Shown: positions 1 through 6,920 of the stretch, one piece after another
How the letters are laid out: each line of letters opens with the position of its first letter
How positions within the stretch are numbered: position 1 is the stretch's first letter
NCBI GenBank assembly: GCA_036847245.1
Contig: DAIUAL010000138.1
Span: 1 to 9,049 of the forward strand
DNA from: UBA4661 sp002405405
GTDB taxonomy: Bacteria > Bacteroidota > Ignavibacteria > Kapaibacteriales > UBA4661
Direction of reading: 5' to 3'
Length of the DNA stretch: 9,049 nt
Program-made: the position numbers and the translations under genes
The notes under the pieces: model-generated
Database searches by the model: none
Seen by the model: only the letters and a program-made list of their open reading frames with translations
What the model was told of the DNA's origin: nothing

Positions 1-937
1 GCTCAATATCATCATCGCATCTCATTCCGGGGCGGTAGGTTTCATTGTTATCGCTTAAACGAATTTTGATCGAGAAATTTACGACCGCATCTTGCTGTCC
101 GGCTGCTTTTGCTTTCGCAGAATTGCCGATTTCACGAACATATCCTTTGAACTCTTTGCCGGGGAAGGCATCAACTTTTACGCGGGTTGTATCGCCAAGC
201 GAAATCAAGATAACATCGTTTTCATCGACTTCAACTTCGGCATTCATCACATTCAAGTCAGAGATACGCATCATTTCTGTACCCTGCATTTGTGCGGTAC
301 CCACAACTTTTTCACCTTGTTCAACGGACAATGATGTTACGATACCATCAATCGGAGCATAGATAGTTGTACGCGATGATGATGCCTCGGATTGTTTGAG
401 CGATGCTTGTGCGCGGTCATAGTCGCGTTTTGCTGCTTCAAGGCGTGCCAGAGCCGAGTTGTAGGCGGCTGTCGCATTATCAAGATCATCTTTCGAGGCA
501 AACTGTTTATCAGCGAGTGTTTTGATACGCTCAAAAATTGCTTTGGTACGACTGACTTCGGCTTGTGCTGTACCGATTTGCGCTTTACTTGCTTCTGCAG
601 ATGCTTTGAATTGTTCTACTTGTGCTTGTACCAAATCGGGTTGAATGCGTACAAGGAGTTGTCCTTTTTTCACGCGGTCGCCTTCTTTAACAGCAAGGAA
701 GATAATTTCACCGGATGCTTCCGAAGAGACTTTGACTTCGGTTTCAGGCTGAATTTTACCGGTCGAAGAGACAACTTGGGTAATCGTACGGCGGCTGGTT
801 TTTTCAACTTGCACAGCAATTGACTTATCGCGGTTGCCAAGCATGAATGCCGCAGAGGTACCACCGATAATCAACAAAGCAAGAATAGCAATGAGGATGA
901 TACGGCGTTTTTTCGAGTTTTTCTTTTTATTAGCCAT
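1..937 (-). CDS. Efflux periplasmic adaptor subunit, HlyD/MacA-like (3' end beyond left edge)
   Basis: This is the membrane-fusion subunit that bridges an inner-membrane pump and a TolC-type channel in the periplasm. 312 residues are visible and no stop occurs before the edge. A lysine/arginine-rich start (residues 1-12) precedes one membrane segment (about 13-33), as in MacA-type adaptors anchored in the inner membrane. The first lipoyl half (about 68-100) carries EGDRVKKGQLL. A long alanine/glutamine-rich helical hairpin (about 101-188) follows, and the second lipoyl half carries YAPIDGIV from residue 193 and GEKVVG. The visible end, YRPGM plus acidic residues, matches the end of the beta-barrel domain in this family. 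The ATG at 937 is the only sensible start, and I see no Shine-Dalgarno sequence before it. The gene lies 65 bp downstream of the TolC-family gene and is probably co-transcribed with it. Whether the pump is ABC (MacB) or RND cannot be decided here; the N-terminal anchor and the motif set lean to MacA. Confidence 0.9.
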   Translation of the reverse strand, partial: MANKKKNSKKRRIILIAILALLIIGGTSAAFMLGNRDKSIAVQVEKTSRRTITQVVSSTGKIQPETEVKVSSEASGEIIFLAVKEGDRVKKGQLLVRIQPDLVQAQVEQFKASAEASKAQIGTAQAEVSRTKAIFERIKTLADKQFASKDDLDNATAAYNSALARLEAAKRDYDRAQASLKQSEASSSRTTIYAPIDGIVTSLSVEQGEKVVGTAQMQGTEMMRISDLNVMNAEVEVDENDVILISLGDTTRVKVDAFPGKEFKGYVREIGNSAKAKAAGQQDAVVNFSIKIRLSDNNETYRPGMRCDDDIE

Positions 938-1002
938 GGCTGTAGAGTAATAAAAAATGAAAGGAAAATGTGTGAATCTGTATTCGATTGTGGATTGCTG
1001 AA

Positions 1003-2385
1003 TTATTGCTTGTCTAATGTCCCCATAGCAAACTGCACTTGGTACTGCGCGCCAACATAGTTGTAGAGCGCATTGATGCGATTGATGCGAGCATTGGTCA
1101 ATTGGAAATTCGCATTAACGAAATCCAAGTAGTTCGCCGCACCAACTTTGTATCGTTCGTCAGCAGCATTAAAATTTTGTTCAGCGGCTTTGAATGCACG
1201 ATTGGTAACATCAACTTGTTTTTCCGAAGTAGCAAGCTGTGTCAGAGCATTTTGTAACTCATTGGAAATACGAAGTTCAGCGGCACGAGCATCATATTGA
1301 CGTTGGAGCAATTGCGCCTGTGCGCCTTGAATCTGATTGTCGCGGCGAAGACCATCAAAAATGGGAATAGACAAAGAGAGAGAAAGAAATTTTTGTGCGC
1401 GATCAAAGTTGCTAAACTCTGTACCATTCCAAAACCAACCGCCGAAGAGATTAAGGGATGGATACCATCCGGATTTTGATGCAAGCAAGTTTCCTTCTGC
1501 TGCTTGGATATTATGGCGTGTTACTGCATAATCAGCACGATTATTGAGTGCGGTTGAAGCGAGTTGACCTAAGGAGCCAAGCGATCCACGGAATTGATCC
1601 ATATCGTTTTGGCTGATAGAACTCGGAATATTCATCGGTGCAAAATCGGTGTTTTGCTGTGCACTCATGCCCAGTGAAGTCAAAAGATTGTTTTTAGCAA
1701 TTTCAAGATCATTCTCAGCTTGTACAAGCTGAACCTCACGATTGCCATTATCTGCTTCTTGCGTATAGACATTCGCTATAGGAATAGTACCTGCTTCAAA
1801 TTGAGCACGTACACGGGCAAGTTGTTGTTTGCCGGTTTCAACATCTTGTTTCCGAATATTGAGAACTTGTTGTGCGCGCATTACCGTAAGGTATTGAGCA
1901 CGAACCGTATTGAGCGTGCGTTGGAGAGTAAACTGAGTATTTTTCTGTGTCGCTTCTAAACCGGCTTTTGCTTGATCGATATTCCCTTCGCGGTTAAATC
2001 CGTCAAACACATTGTAATTGATACGCAAGCTGGCGTTGAAGTTATTGTCAGCAGGACGCTGTTCGCCAATCACAACACCTTGTACAACAATAGGTGTTGT
2101 AATAAGAAAAAGATTACGCTGCCATCCACTATTGACGCTTATGGTAGGTAGATAGCCGGAATTTGCTAAACCAACTTGCGATTGTGCAACATTGATTTGC
2201 GCTCGTTGGCTCAAGACATCAAGGTTCTCGCCTGCGGCAATTCGCAAGCAGTCGTCGAGTGTGAGGGTGCGAGCGGTATTGCCGCTGACTTGAGCAAGAG
2301 CTGTGCCTGAAAGTGCAAAGCTGAGTGCTACTGCAAGGAACATGCCCCGCGAAACAAAACGAAAGAAAGAGGAATTGTGTTGCAT
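1003..2385 (-). CDS. TolC-family outer-membrane efflux channel
   Basis: This protein would form the outer-membrane and periplasmic tunnel of a tripartite exporter. It has 460 residues, near the family's usual 420-480. The family pattern begins at LTLDDCLRIAAGENLDV, just after the signal peptide, followed by long amphipathic helices rich in Q, A, N and R. The pattern repeats once, with SGYLPTISV in the first half and SGWYPSLNLFGG in the second, which is the internal duplication of outer-membrane efflux proteins. I chose the ATG at 2385 because it gives a standard signal peptide (basic FRFVSRG, hydrophobic core, cleavage near ALA-Q at residues 29-32). An in-frame ATG at 2421 would add 12 hydrophobic residues; it cannot be excluded because neither start has a clear ribosome binding site. 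The adaptor gene follows 65 bp downstream. The substrate is unknown. Confidence 0.93.
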   Translation of the reverse strand: MQHNSSFFRFVSRGMFLAVALSFALSGTALAQVSGNTARTLTLDDCLRIAAGENLDVLSQRAQINVAQSQVGLANSGYLPTISVNSGWQRNLFLITTPIVVQGVVIGEQRPADNNFNASLRINYNVFDGFNREGNIDQAKAGLEATQKNTQFTLQRTLNTVRAQYLTVMRAQQVLNIRKQDVETGKQQLARVRAQFEAGTIPIANVYTQEADNGNREVQLVQAENDLEIAKNNLLTSLGMSAQQNTDFAPMNIPSSISQNDMDQFRGSLGSLGQLASTALNNRADYAVTRHNIQAAEGNLLASKSGWYPSLNLFGGWFWNGTEFSNFDRAQKFLSLSLSIPIFDGLRRDNQIQGAQAQLLQRQYDARAAELRISNELQNALTQLATSEKQVDVTNRAFKAAEQNFNAADERYKVGAANYLDFVNANFQLTNARINRINALYNYVGAQYQVQFAMGTLDKQ

Positions 2386-2441
2386 GATGACGACCAAGAA
2401 TAAAAAAACAAGTGTGTACATTGTTGGATGTGCATAGGCTT

Positions 2442-2470
2442 ATTATAGCTGTGTAACGAAAGAGTTAAAT
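2442..2470 (-). promoter_or_regulatory. Possible promoter of the efflux operon
   Basis: On the minus strand a perfect TATAAT lies at 2447-2442, about 57 bases before the ATG at 2385 and 21 before the alternative ATG at 2421. The -35 position is AT-rich (TTTAAC at a 16-bp spacing) and matches TTGACA poorly. The call rests on the -10 hexamer and its placement in the divergent spacer. Confidence 0.35.
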
Positions 2471-2651
2471 AAATGTTACGAGGTGCAATAATTTTTAAAT
2501 GTGTAAATACACGCCCAAACCGTAAGGAGTTGTATCTTCCGTGCTGTACATGCTGAGATAGACGATGCTACGGTTTCTCGCGCTATGTGCCATGGTCAAT
2601 TTTTCTTGATGTATTTTTGGACACAACTTTTCTTGACAAAGTGGAGCAATC

Positions 2652-3311
2652 ATGGATTTGCATGCAGCATTTATGAATCTTTTGATTACCATGCCGGTAT
2701 TTCTGTTGTCACTATCGGTGCATGAAGCCGCACATGCGGCAATGGCATTGCGTTGTGGTGATGACACGGCATACAGTGAGGGGCGAGTAACGATCAATCC
2801 TATACCGCACATCGATATTATTGGCACTTTGCTGATGCCAACTCTCTCGATTTTTACAGGCGGCTTTGCTTTTATTGGTTGGGCAAAGCCTGTGCCGGTC
2901 GATTGGCGTAATCTCAACAATCCGCGCAGAGATGATACACTCATCGCACTCGCCGGACCTGCTTCCAATATTGTTTTATCGCTGATATTTCTTGCTGTCT
3001 TAGCAGGAGTATTATACTCACCGCTTGATATGTCTGCCGGTAGTTTAGGCGAGTTGCTGATGAAAATTTCTCGCTATGGTGTGATGATTAATGTATCGTT
3101 AGCAGTCTTCAATATGATTCCCATTCCACCGCTTGATGGCTCGCATGTTGTTGCTAATGCTCTGCCGCATGAGATGGCAGAGAAGTATCAATCGATTGCA
3201 GGTTATGGTTTCTTCATTCTCCTCTTTATCATGAATGTTCCCGCCATTCGCCAATTGTTTAGTGGCATTATTCGTAGTATCTTGAGTGCATATTTTTCCG
3301 TGCTAGTGTAG
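2652..3311 (+). CDS. Site-2 protease family (M50) integral membrane metalloprotease
   Basis: This is a 219-residue polytopic membrane protein of peptidase family M50, which cleaves substrates within the membrane using zinc. The HExxH motif is HEAAH at residues 24-28, inside the first membrane segment. The distal ligand motif is [10 protein letters not shown] at 154-163, with Asp162 as the predicted third zinc ligand. Family marks between them are [11 protein letters not shown] (49-59), GWAKPVPVD (76-84) and AGPASN (101-106). Hydrophobic segments fall at about 9-31, 57-75, 97-122, 142-158 and 185-215. There is no PDZ or CBS domain, so this is the short, stand-alone subgroup rather than an RseP/RasP type; its substrate is unknown. 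A GGAG at about 2642-2645 supports the ATG at 2652. It is divergent from the efflux operon and lies 80 bp upstream of mscL. Confidence 0.93.
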   Translation: MDLHAAFMNLLITMPVFLLSLSVHEAAHAAMALRCGDDTAYSEGRVTINPIPHIDIIGTLLMPTLSIFTGGFAFIGWAKPVPVDWRNLNNPRRDDTLIALAGPASNIVLSLIFLAVLAGVLYSPLDMSAGSLGELLMKISRYGVMINVSLAVFNMIPIPPLDGSHVVANALPHEMAEKYQSIAGYGFFILLFIMNVPAIRQLFSGIIRSILSAYFSVLV

Positions 3312-3315
3312 AGAG

Positions 3316-3357
3316 AACAATCGATGATGATTGTTTCATAAAGAACCACGCTTTATG
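3316..3357 (+). other. Two tandem hairpins between the M50 gene and mscL
   Basis: Just after the M50 stop codon, AACAATC (3316-3322) pairs with GATTGTT (3329-3335) over a 6-base loop. One base later CATAAAG (3337-3343) pairs with CTTTATG (3351-3357) over a 7-base loop, followed by CTGTTTTAA. The second hairpin could be a weak intrinsic terminator for the M50 gene, but its stem is AT-rich and its T-run short. The right arm overlaps the -10 of a possible mscL promoter. Confidence 0.35.
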
Positions 3358-3359
3358 CT
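3331..3359 (+). promoter_or_regulatory. Possible mscL promoter
   Basis: TTGTTT (3331-3336) and TATGCT (3354-3359) are separated by 17 bases and lie 33 bases before the mscL ATG. Agreement with the sigma-70 consensus is 3/6 and 4/6, so this is only a candidate. Both elements lie within the hairpin region. Confidence 0.28.
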
Positions 3360-3391
3360 GTTTTAATCACCCATATAGAGTAGGAGTTTGT

Positions 3392-3805
3392 ATGAGTTTG
3401 TTGCAAGAATTCAAAGATTTTGCTGTCAAGGGTAATGCTCTTGATTTGGCAGTTGGTGTCATTATTGGCGGTGCTTTTGGCAAAATTGTGTCATCGCTCG
3501 TGGCGGATGTCATTATGCCGCCGATTGGTATTCTCATTGGTGGAGTGAATTTTACCGATTTGGCAATCACGCTCAAAGCCGCAGTTGATGGTAAGCCCGC
3601 TGTGATGTTGACGTATGGTAAATTTGTGCAAGCTATTGTCGATTTCCTCATCATTGCTTTCACCATTTTTATCATGGTAAAAGGTCTCAATTCAATGAAA
3701 AAGAAAAAAGAAGAAGAGCCAAAAGTTCCGGCTCCACCGCCGGAACCGACTACTGAAGAAAAACTTCTGACTGAAATACGTGATTTACTAAAACAAGGAC
3801 GATAG
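3392..3805 (+). CDS. mscL: Large-conductance mechanosensitive channel MscL
   Basis: This is the inner-membrane pore that opens under high membrane tension and releases solutes during hypo-osmotic shock. The 137 residues match the family's usual size. The N-terminal amphipathic helix and first membrane helix carry the signature [32 protein letters not shown] (in segments, residues 6-37), followed by MPPIG (42-46). A periplasmic loop (about 50-74) leads to the second membrane helix (about 76-98). A cytoplasmic KKKKEEE stretch, a proline-rich linker (110-120) and the C-terminal bundle helix [14 protein letters not shown] (121-134) complete it. The pattern is very close to the E. coli protein along its whole length. 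TAGGAG at about 3381-3386, five bases before the ATG, decides the start. A terminator-like hairpin follows the stop, so it is probably transcribed alone. Confidence 0.98.
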   Translation: MSLLQEFKDFAVKGNALDLAVGVIIGGAFGKIVSSLVADVIMPPIGILIGGVNFTDLAITLKAAVDGKPAVMLTYGKFVQAIVDFLIIAFTIFIMVKGLNSMKKKKEEEPKVPAPPPEPTTEEKLLTEIRDLLKQGR

Positions 3806-3836
3806 TCTTTTGCGTATGATGGTGAGTCCTTGAAAG

Positions 3837-3869
3837 AAGAGGCAATACAAAAGACGTATTGCCTCTTTG
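3837..3869 (+). terminator. Rho-independent terminator after mscL
   Basis: AAGAGGCAATAC (3837-3848) pairs perfectly over 12 bp with GTATTGCCTCTT (3856-3867), with a 7-base loop. The stem runs into TTTGTTTA and is preceded by A-rich sequence. It begins 31 bases after the mscL stop codon. The T-run is interrupted by one G; on the other strand the run is TTCTTTC, so some bidirectional function is possible. Confidence 0.75.
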
Positions 3870-3984
3870 TTTATGAGAGATTATTTCACAGCTCAGATAT
3901 TCAGTACACTGATACTGTCATCGAAGGTGTTAATGAATTATGAGTCTGTCATTTGTTACACTTACAGAAGAAGAGGAGAAAGCT

Positions 3985-4914
3985 ATGCTACGTTTATGGT
4001 TGTGTATTGTGGTGGCTACAAGTACTCTGTTTGCAGAATCATTGCGCGCTCAAGACCTTACGGCGGAAGTATTGAAACAATTAACAACAAAATCAACTAC
4101 CAAAGAAGACACACGGATATGGAAACTTTCGATGACACCATCATTCGTGTTTTCGCAGGTTGGTTTGTCAAACTGGGCGGGTGGTGGTCAAAACTCGATA
4201 TCCGGGTTGGGACTTTTTACAGCGAGTGCAAATTATGCTCTATATGGTACGACATGGGATAACTCACTGGATCTTGGTTATGGTGTTACGCGCTTAGGCG
4301 GAAGCGATTGGCGTAAAGGTGATGACCGCCTTATTCTTTTGTCGAAGTTAGGTATTGATGCAACCAAAGAACTTCGATACAGTGCATTTCTTGATTTTCG
4401 TACACAGATTGCACCCGGTCGCAATTTTGATCGTCCTGAACAGCCGCTGATTTCGCAATTTTTCTCACCTGCATTTTTAACGTTAGGGGCGGGTCTTGAC
4501 TGGAAACCTGCGCCATACTTTACGGCTCTTGTATCGCCCCTTGGTGGTCGGGGTGTTTTTGTTCTGAATGATTCCTTGGCTCGTGCCGGTGCATTTGGTG
4601 TTACACCGGGCAGCAACTCACAGTTGGATCTTGGAGCAGTTGCAAACCTACAATACAAGAATACGATTGCTGAAAATGTTGCGCTTCAATCACGTTTGAA
4701 TCTTTTTGCCAGATATAAAGCTATCGATCAAGTTGTTGTGGTATGGGAGAATATCGTACAAATGAAAGTGAACTCATGGCTTGGGATTACCTTTGCAACC
4801 GATGTGATCTATGACCACCGTGTGCCGATTACACGGGGCAATGGTACAGTTGGTCCGTCAACACAATTACGCAATATCTTGGGGATTTCGATTGCACAAA
4901 CCTTTACAAACTAA
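3985..4914 (+). CDS. DUF3078 family outer-membrane beta-barrel protein
   Basis: I recognise the DUF3078 pattern, a family found mainly in Bacteroidota and relatives and of unknown function. A signal peptide (LWLCIVVATSTLFAESLRAQ, residues 4-23) precedes a short linker and then alternating amphipathic strands. Family marks are GLSNWAGGGQNS (60-71), WDNSLDLGYGVTRLG (91-105), RKGDDRLILLSKLGID (110-125), YSAFLDFRTQ (132-141), FFSPAFLTLGAGLDWKP (159-175) and a C-terminal strand ending in QTFTN. The 309-residue length fits. I chose the ATG at 3985, not the in-frame ATG at 3940, because AGGAG sits 7-8 bases before it and the signal peptide starts there; the longer form would put the acidic stretch TEEEEKA in front. 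It probably lies in the outer membrane; substrate or partner is unknown. The next gene starts 107 bp downstream. Confidence 0.88.
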   Translation: MLRLWLCIVVATSTLFAESLRAQDLTAEVLKQLTTKSTTKEDTRIWKLSMTPSFVFSQVGLSNWAGGGQNSISGLGLFTASANYALYGTTWDNSLDLGYGVTRLGGSDWRKGDDRLILLSKLGIDATKELRYSAFLDFRTQIAPGRNFDRPEQPLISQFFSPAFLTLGAGLDWKPAPYFTALVSPLGGRGVFVLNDSLARAGAFGVTPGSNSQLDLGAVANLQYKNTIAENVALQSRLNLFARYKAIDQVVVVWENIVQMKVNSWLGITFATDVIYDHRVPITRGNGTVGPSTQLRNILGISIAQTFTN

Positions 4915-5021
4915 TGTATGACGGCAGTAGATTATTGCCACGCCATTAAACCTCCCAAATACATTTTGCATCGAAGAGAAATAAGTTTCGAATGATAGAA
5001 TGACTTCTTTTTGAGGATGGT

Positions 5022-6452
5022 ATGGCAAAGAGTTTGATGGTGCGGTATTGTCTATGCTGGTCTTGGGCGATCATATTATTGTTCTGTACAAGTGCTCTGT
5101 CTTGTCGCGGGCAACAATATGATTTTACTCCTCTAGATCGGCTCTTGCAGGATTCAGCGCGCAGTGCCGGGGGAACGCTGGGTGGTATTGCTGTTGTACT
5201 CATCAAAGATGGGCAAATACTATACAGCCGAGGTTTTGGCGGTACCATTTTCAATCCTTATACACCGCAAAGAGTTGTACCGATTGCTTCAGCCACAAAA
5301 TGGCTTTCCGCGGCAGTGATTATGTCATTAGTCGACGAGGGACGTTTGAGATTGGATGATTCAGTGGGGCGATATATTCCAACCTTTACCGGAACAAAAG
5401 CAAATATGACGGTGCGACAACTTTTTTCGCATACGTCGGGGTTGCCCGGTTCTTTGGTAACGGATGATTCATATCAAGGTGACAAAACACTCACATTGCA
5501 GGGCGCTGTGGATTCGATTGCCTTGCGTGTTCCGCTGATTGCCCGACCCGGTGAGCAATTTGCTTATGGAGGTATTTCCATGCAGGTAGCAGGTCGTATT
5601 GCGGAGATCGCGAGCGGTTCGCTATTGCCGACCGGTAGAGCATGGGATTCGCTGTTTGTGCGGCGTATTGCACAGCCGCTCGGTATTCGTACTATCAACT
5701 ATGATGGTTTAGGGGCAACGGATAATCCACAGATTGGCGGCGGAGCTCAAGCCTCAGCAGAAGATTATGCTCGCTTTCTCGCGATGCTCTTGAATGGTGG
5801 GCGTAGTACGACAGGTACGATTGTTTTGTCGCAAGCGGCTATTGATACTATGCTTGCTGATCAAACACGCAATGCAGTGATCCGCTACACGCCATATATC
5901 GGTTTTGTGGGGCTTGATACACAATTGCCGCTTAGTCGCTATGGCATTGGTAATTGGATTGAATATCGCACCGGCATTGTACCTGCACAACGGACGAATA
6001 GCTCGCAAGGTGCTTTTGGTTTTTCTCCGTGGATTGATCGCCCTCGCAATATGGTCGGTGTGATGTCCGTAGGATCGCAATTACAAAGTGCGATGCCGAC
6101 ATATTTACAAGTACGTGATGTTGTTAATCGTATCATTGATCGAACAACAAGCGCACAAGACAAAATACGATCATCAACGATTCTGCGGCTTTCTGTGTCA
6201 CCTCATCCTGCACCGGCAAGCGAGATACGTATTACTCTCCATGCTGATGATGGTATGCGGCATCAGCCCTGTACAATTACTCTGCATTCTTTGCTTGGTG
6301 AAACATTGTGTACGATCTATCAAGGCATGGTTGAATCGGTGTATGATCTTGCCTTGCCACCATCGGTCTTACCGCTTGCCGGTGGAACATATATTGTGCG
6401 GTGCAGTAATGCACGGGGGATGACGCAGACATTGTGTATGATCACACGCTGA
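5022..6452 (+). CDS. Secreted serine hydrolase (class C beta-lactamase/esterase fold) with T9SS sorting domain
   Basis: This 476-residue secreted enzyme has a beta-lactamase/transpeptidase fold (about 38-375) followed by a T9SS type A sorting domain (about 388-476). The nucleophile motif SxxK is S90-A-T-K93 in VVPIASATKWLSA. Other family marks are LDDSVGRYIP (111-120), LFSHTSGLPG (134-143) and a GAFGFSPWID stretch (330-339) near the third motif position. The second motif, normally YxN, reads YGG (182-184). The tail has the expected SVSPHPAP opening, a LHSLLGETL strand and the closing LAGGTYIVR and G-x-T strands. Such tails send cargo through T9SS to the surface or medium. The signal peptide is at about 8-30; Cys28 follows ALS, a poor lipobox. 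GAGG five bases before the ATG at 5022 supports the start. The substrate cannot be told: esterase, peptidase or beta-lactamase are all possible. Confidence 0.92.
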   Translation: MAKSLMVRYCLCWSWAIILLFCTSALSCRGQQYDFTPLDRLLQDSARSAGGTLGGIAVVLIKDGQILYSRGFGGTIFNPYTPQRVVPIASATKWLSAAVIMSLVDEGRLRLDDSVGRYIPTFTGTKANMTVRQLFSHTSGLPGSLVTDDSYQGDKTLTLQGAVDSIALRVPLIARPGEQFAYGGISMQVAGRIAEIASGSLLPTGRAWDSLFVRRIAQPLGIRTINYDGLGATDNPQIGGGAQASAEDYARFLAMLLNGGRSTTGTIVLSQAAIDTMLADQTRNAVIRYTPYIGFVGLDTQLPLSRYGIGNWIEYRTGIVPAQRTNSSQGAFGFSPWIDRPRNMVGVMSVGSQLQSAMPTYLQVRDVVNRIIDRTTSAQDKIRSSTILRLSVSPHPAPASEIRITLHADDGMRHQPCTITLHSLLGETLCTIYQGMVESVYDLALPPSVLPLAGGTYIVRCSNARGMTQTLCMITR

Positions 6453-6459
6453 CAATACA

Positions 6460-6489
6460 TTGTCCTCTACCTCGCAATAACTATGTTTG
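6460..6489 (+). promoter_or_regulatory. Possible Bacteroidota-type promoter for the rhodanese gene
   Basis: TATGTTTG at 6482-6489 fits the TAnnTTTG -7 element known from Bacteroidota, and a TTG at 6460-6462 lies 19 bases upstream, at the usual -33 distance. The rhodanese ATG is 45 bases downstream. A separate TTGACT (6511-6516) has no usable partner, since TATGTT 17 bases later overlaps the start codon. Whether this organism's main sigma factor reads such sites is not known. Confidence 0.3.
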
Positions 6490-6534
6490 CAACCAAGTAA
6501 TTCAATTTTTTTGACTCTTGTTTTTTAACTCTCT

Positions 6535-6828
6535 ATGTTCGATGAAATTTATCCGGACGAAGTAAAAGCACGTCTTTCCGCAGGTGAGGATCTCATTATT
6601 GTTGATGTACGCCAACCCGAAGAACATGCGGAAAAAAATATACCATCAGCAATTTTGATTCCACTCAACACATTGCCCGAACGTATTAGTGAATTGGAGC
6701 AATATAAAGATCGTGAGGTCATTGTGTATTGCAAGGCAGGTGGTCGTAGTGCACGTGCATGTGAGTATATGGTGCAGTCGGGATTTGTCAATCCGGTCAA
6801 TCTTATTGGTGGCATGATGGCATGGTAG
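6535..6828 (+). CDS. Single-domain rhodanese-like protein
   Basis: This 97-residue cytoplasmic protein is a single rhodanese domain, the fold that carries sulfur as a persulfide on a catalytic cysteine. The family order is clear: LIIVDVRQPEEHAEKNIPSA (20-39, in the DVRxxxE..xGHIxGA position, with N replacing the usual glycine/histidine pair), IPLNTLPERI (42-51), and VIVYCKAGGRSARA (62-75), with Cys66 opening the six-residue active-site loop CKAGGR. It ends GGMMAW (92-97), right where the last conserved motif falls, so it lacks the short tail many relatives have. No signal peptide is present. The ATG at 6535 has no Shine-Dalgarno sequence but is the only start that keeps the first strand. Neighbours give no clue to the sulfur acceptor; it sits alone before a convergent terminator. 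Confidence 0.95.
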   Translation: MFDEIYPDEVKARLSAGEDLIIVDVRQPEEHAEKNIPSAILIPLNTLPERISELEQYKDREVIVYCKAGGRSARACEYMVQSGFVNPVNLIGGMMAW

Positions 6829-6864
6829 CTCGACGAACAGTATAGGCAAAACCTCAAAAAATTA

Positions 6865-6897
6865 AAGGGCGGTTACTCACGATGAATAACCGCCCTT
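6865..6897 (-). terminator. Terminator between convergent genes, stronger on the minus strand
   Basis: AAGGGCGGTTA (6865-6875) pairs perfectly over 11 bp with TAACCGCCCTT (6887-6897) across an 11-base loop. Read on the minus strand the GC-rich stem is followed by TTTAATTTTTT, a good T-run, so it should end the LolA-like gene, whose stop is 23 bases upstream. Read on the plus strand it is followed by GTTTGTG, so it may also stop transcription from the rhodanese gene, less efficiently. Confidence 0.8.
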
Positions 6898-6920
6898 GTT
6901 TGTGTTCCGACAGAACATGC

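Noticed and set aside
2495..2593. Minus-strand 32-residue frame (MAHSARNRSIV...) between the efflux operon and the M50 gene
   Set aside because: It has a plausible start but no ribosome binding site or family resemblance, and it covers a region needed for the divergent promoters.
3901..3912. TCAGTACACTGA near-palindrome upstream of the DUF3078 gene
   Set aside because: Arms of only 5 bp, single copy, and no promoter element close to it; too weak to call an operator.
5091..5107. Lipoprotein signal in the serine hydrolase (ALSC before Cys28)
   Set aside because: The residue at -3 is alanine and at -2 leucine, a poor lipobox, and a T9SS sorting tail implies a soluble periplasmic intermediate, so ordinary signal peptidase I cleavage is likelier.
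6450..6464. GACAATACATTGTC hairpin at the end of the serine hydrolase gene as a terminator
   Set aside because: Only a 5-bp AT-rich stem with no following T-run.
6511..6539. TTGACT with TATGTT 17 bases later as a sigma-70 promoter for the rhodanese gene
   Set aside because: The -10 would overlap the start codon, putting transcription start inside the gene with no later usable ATG.
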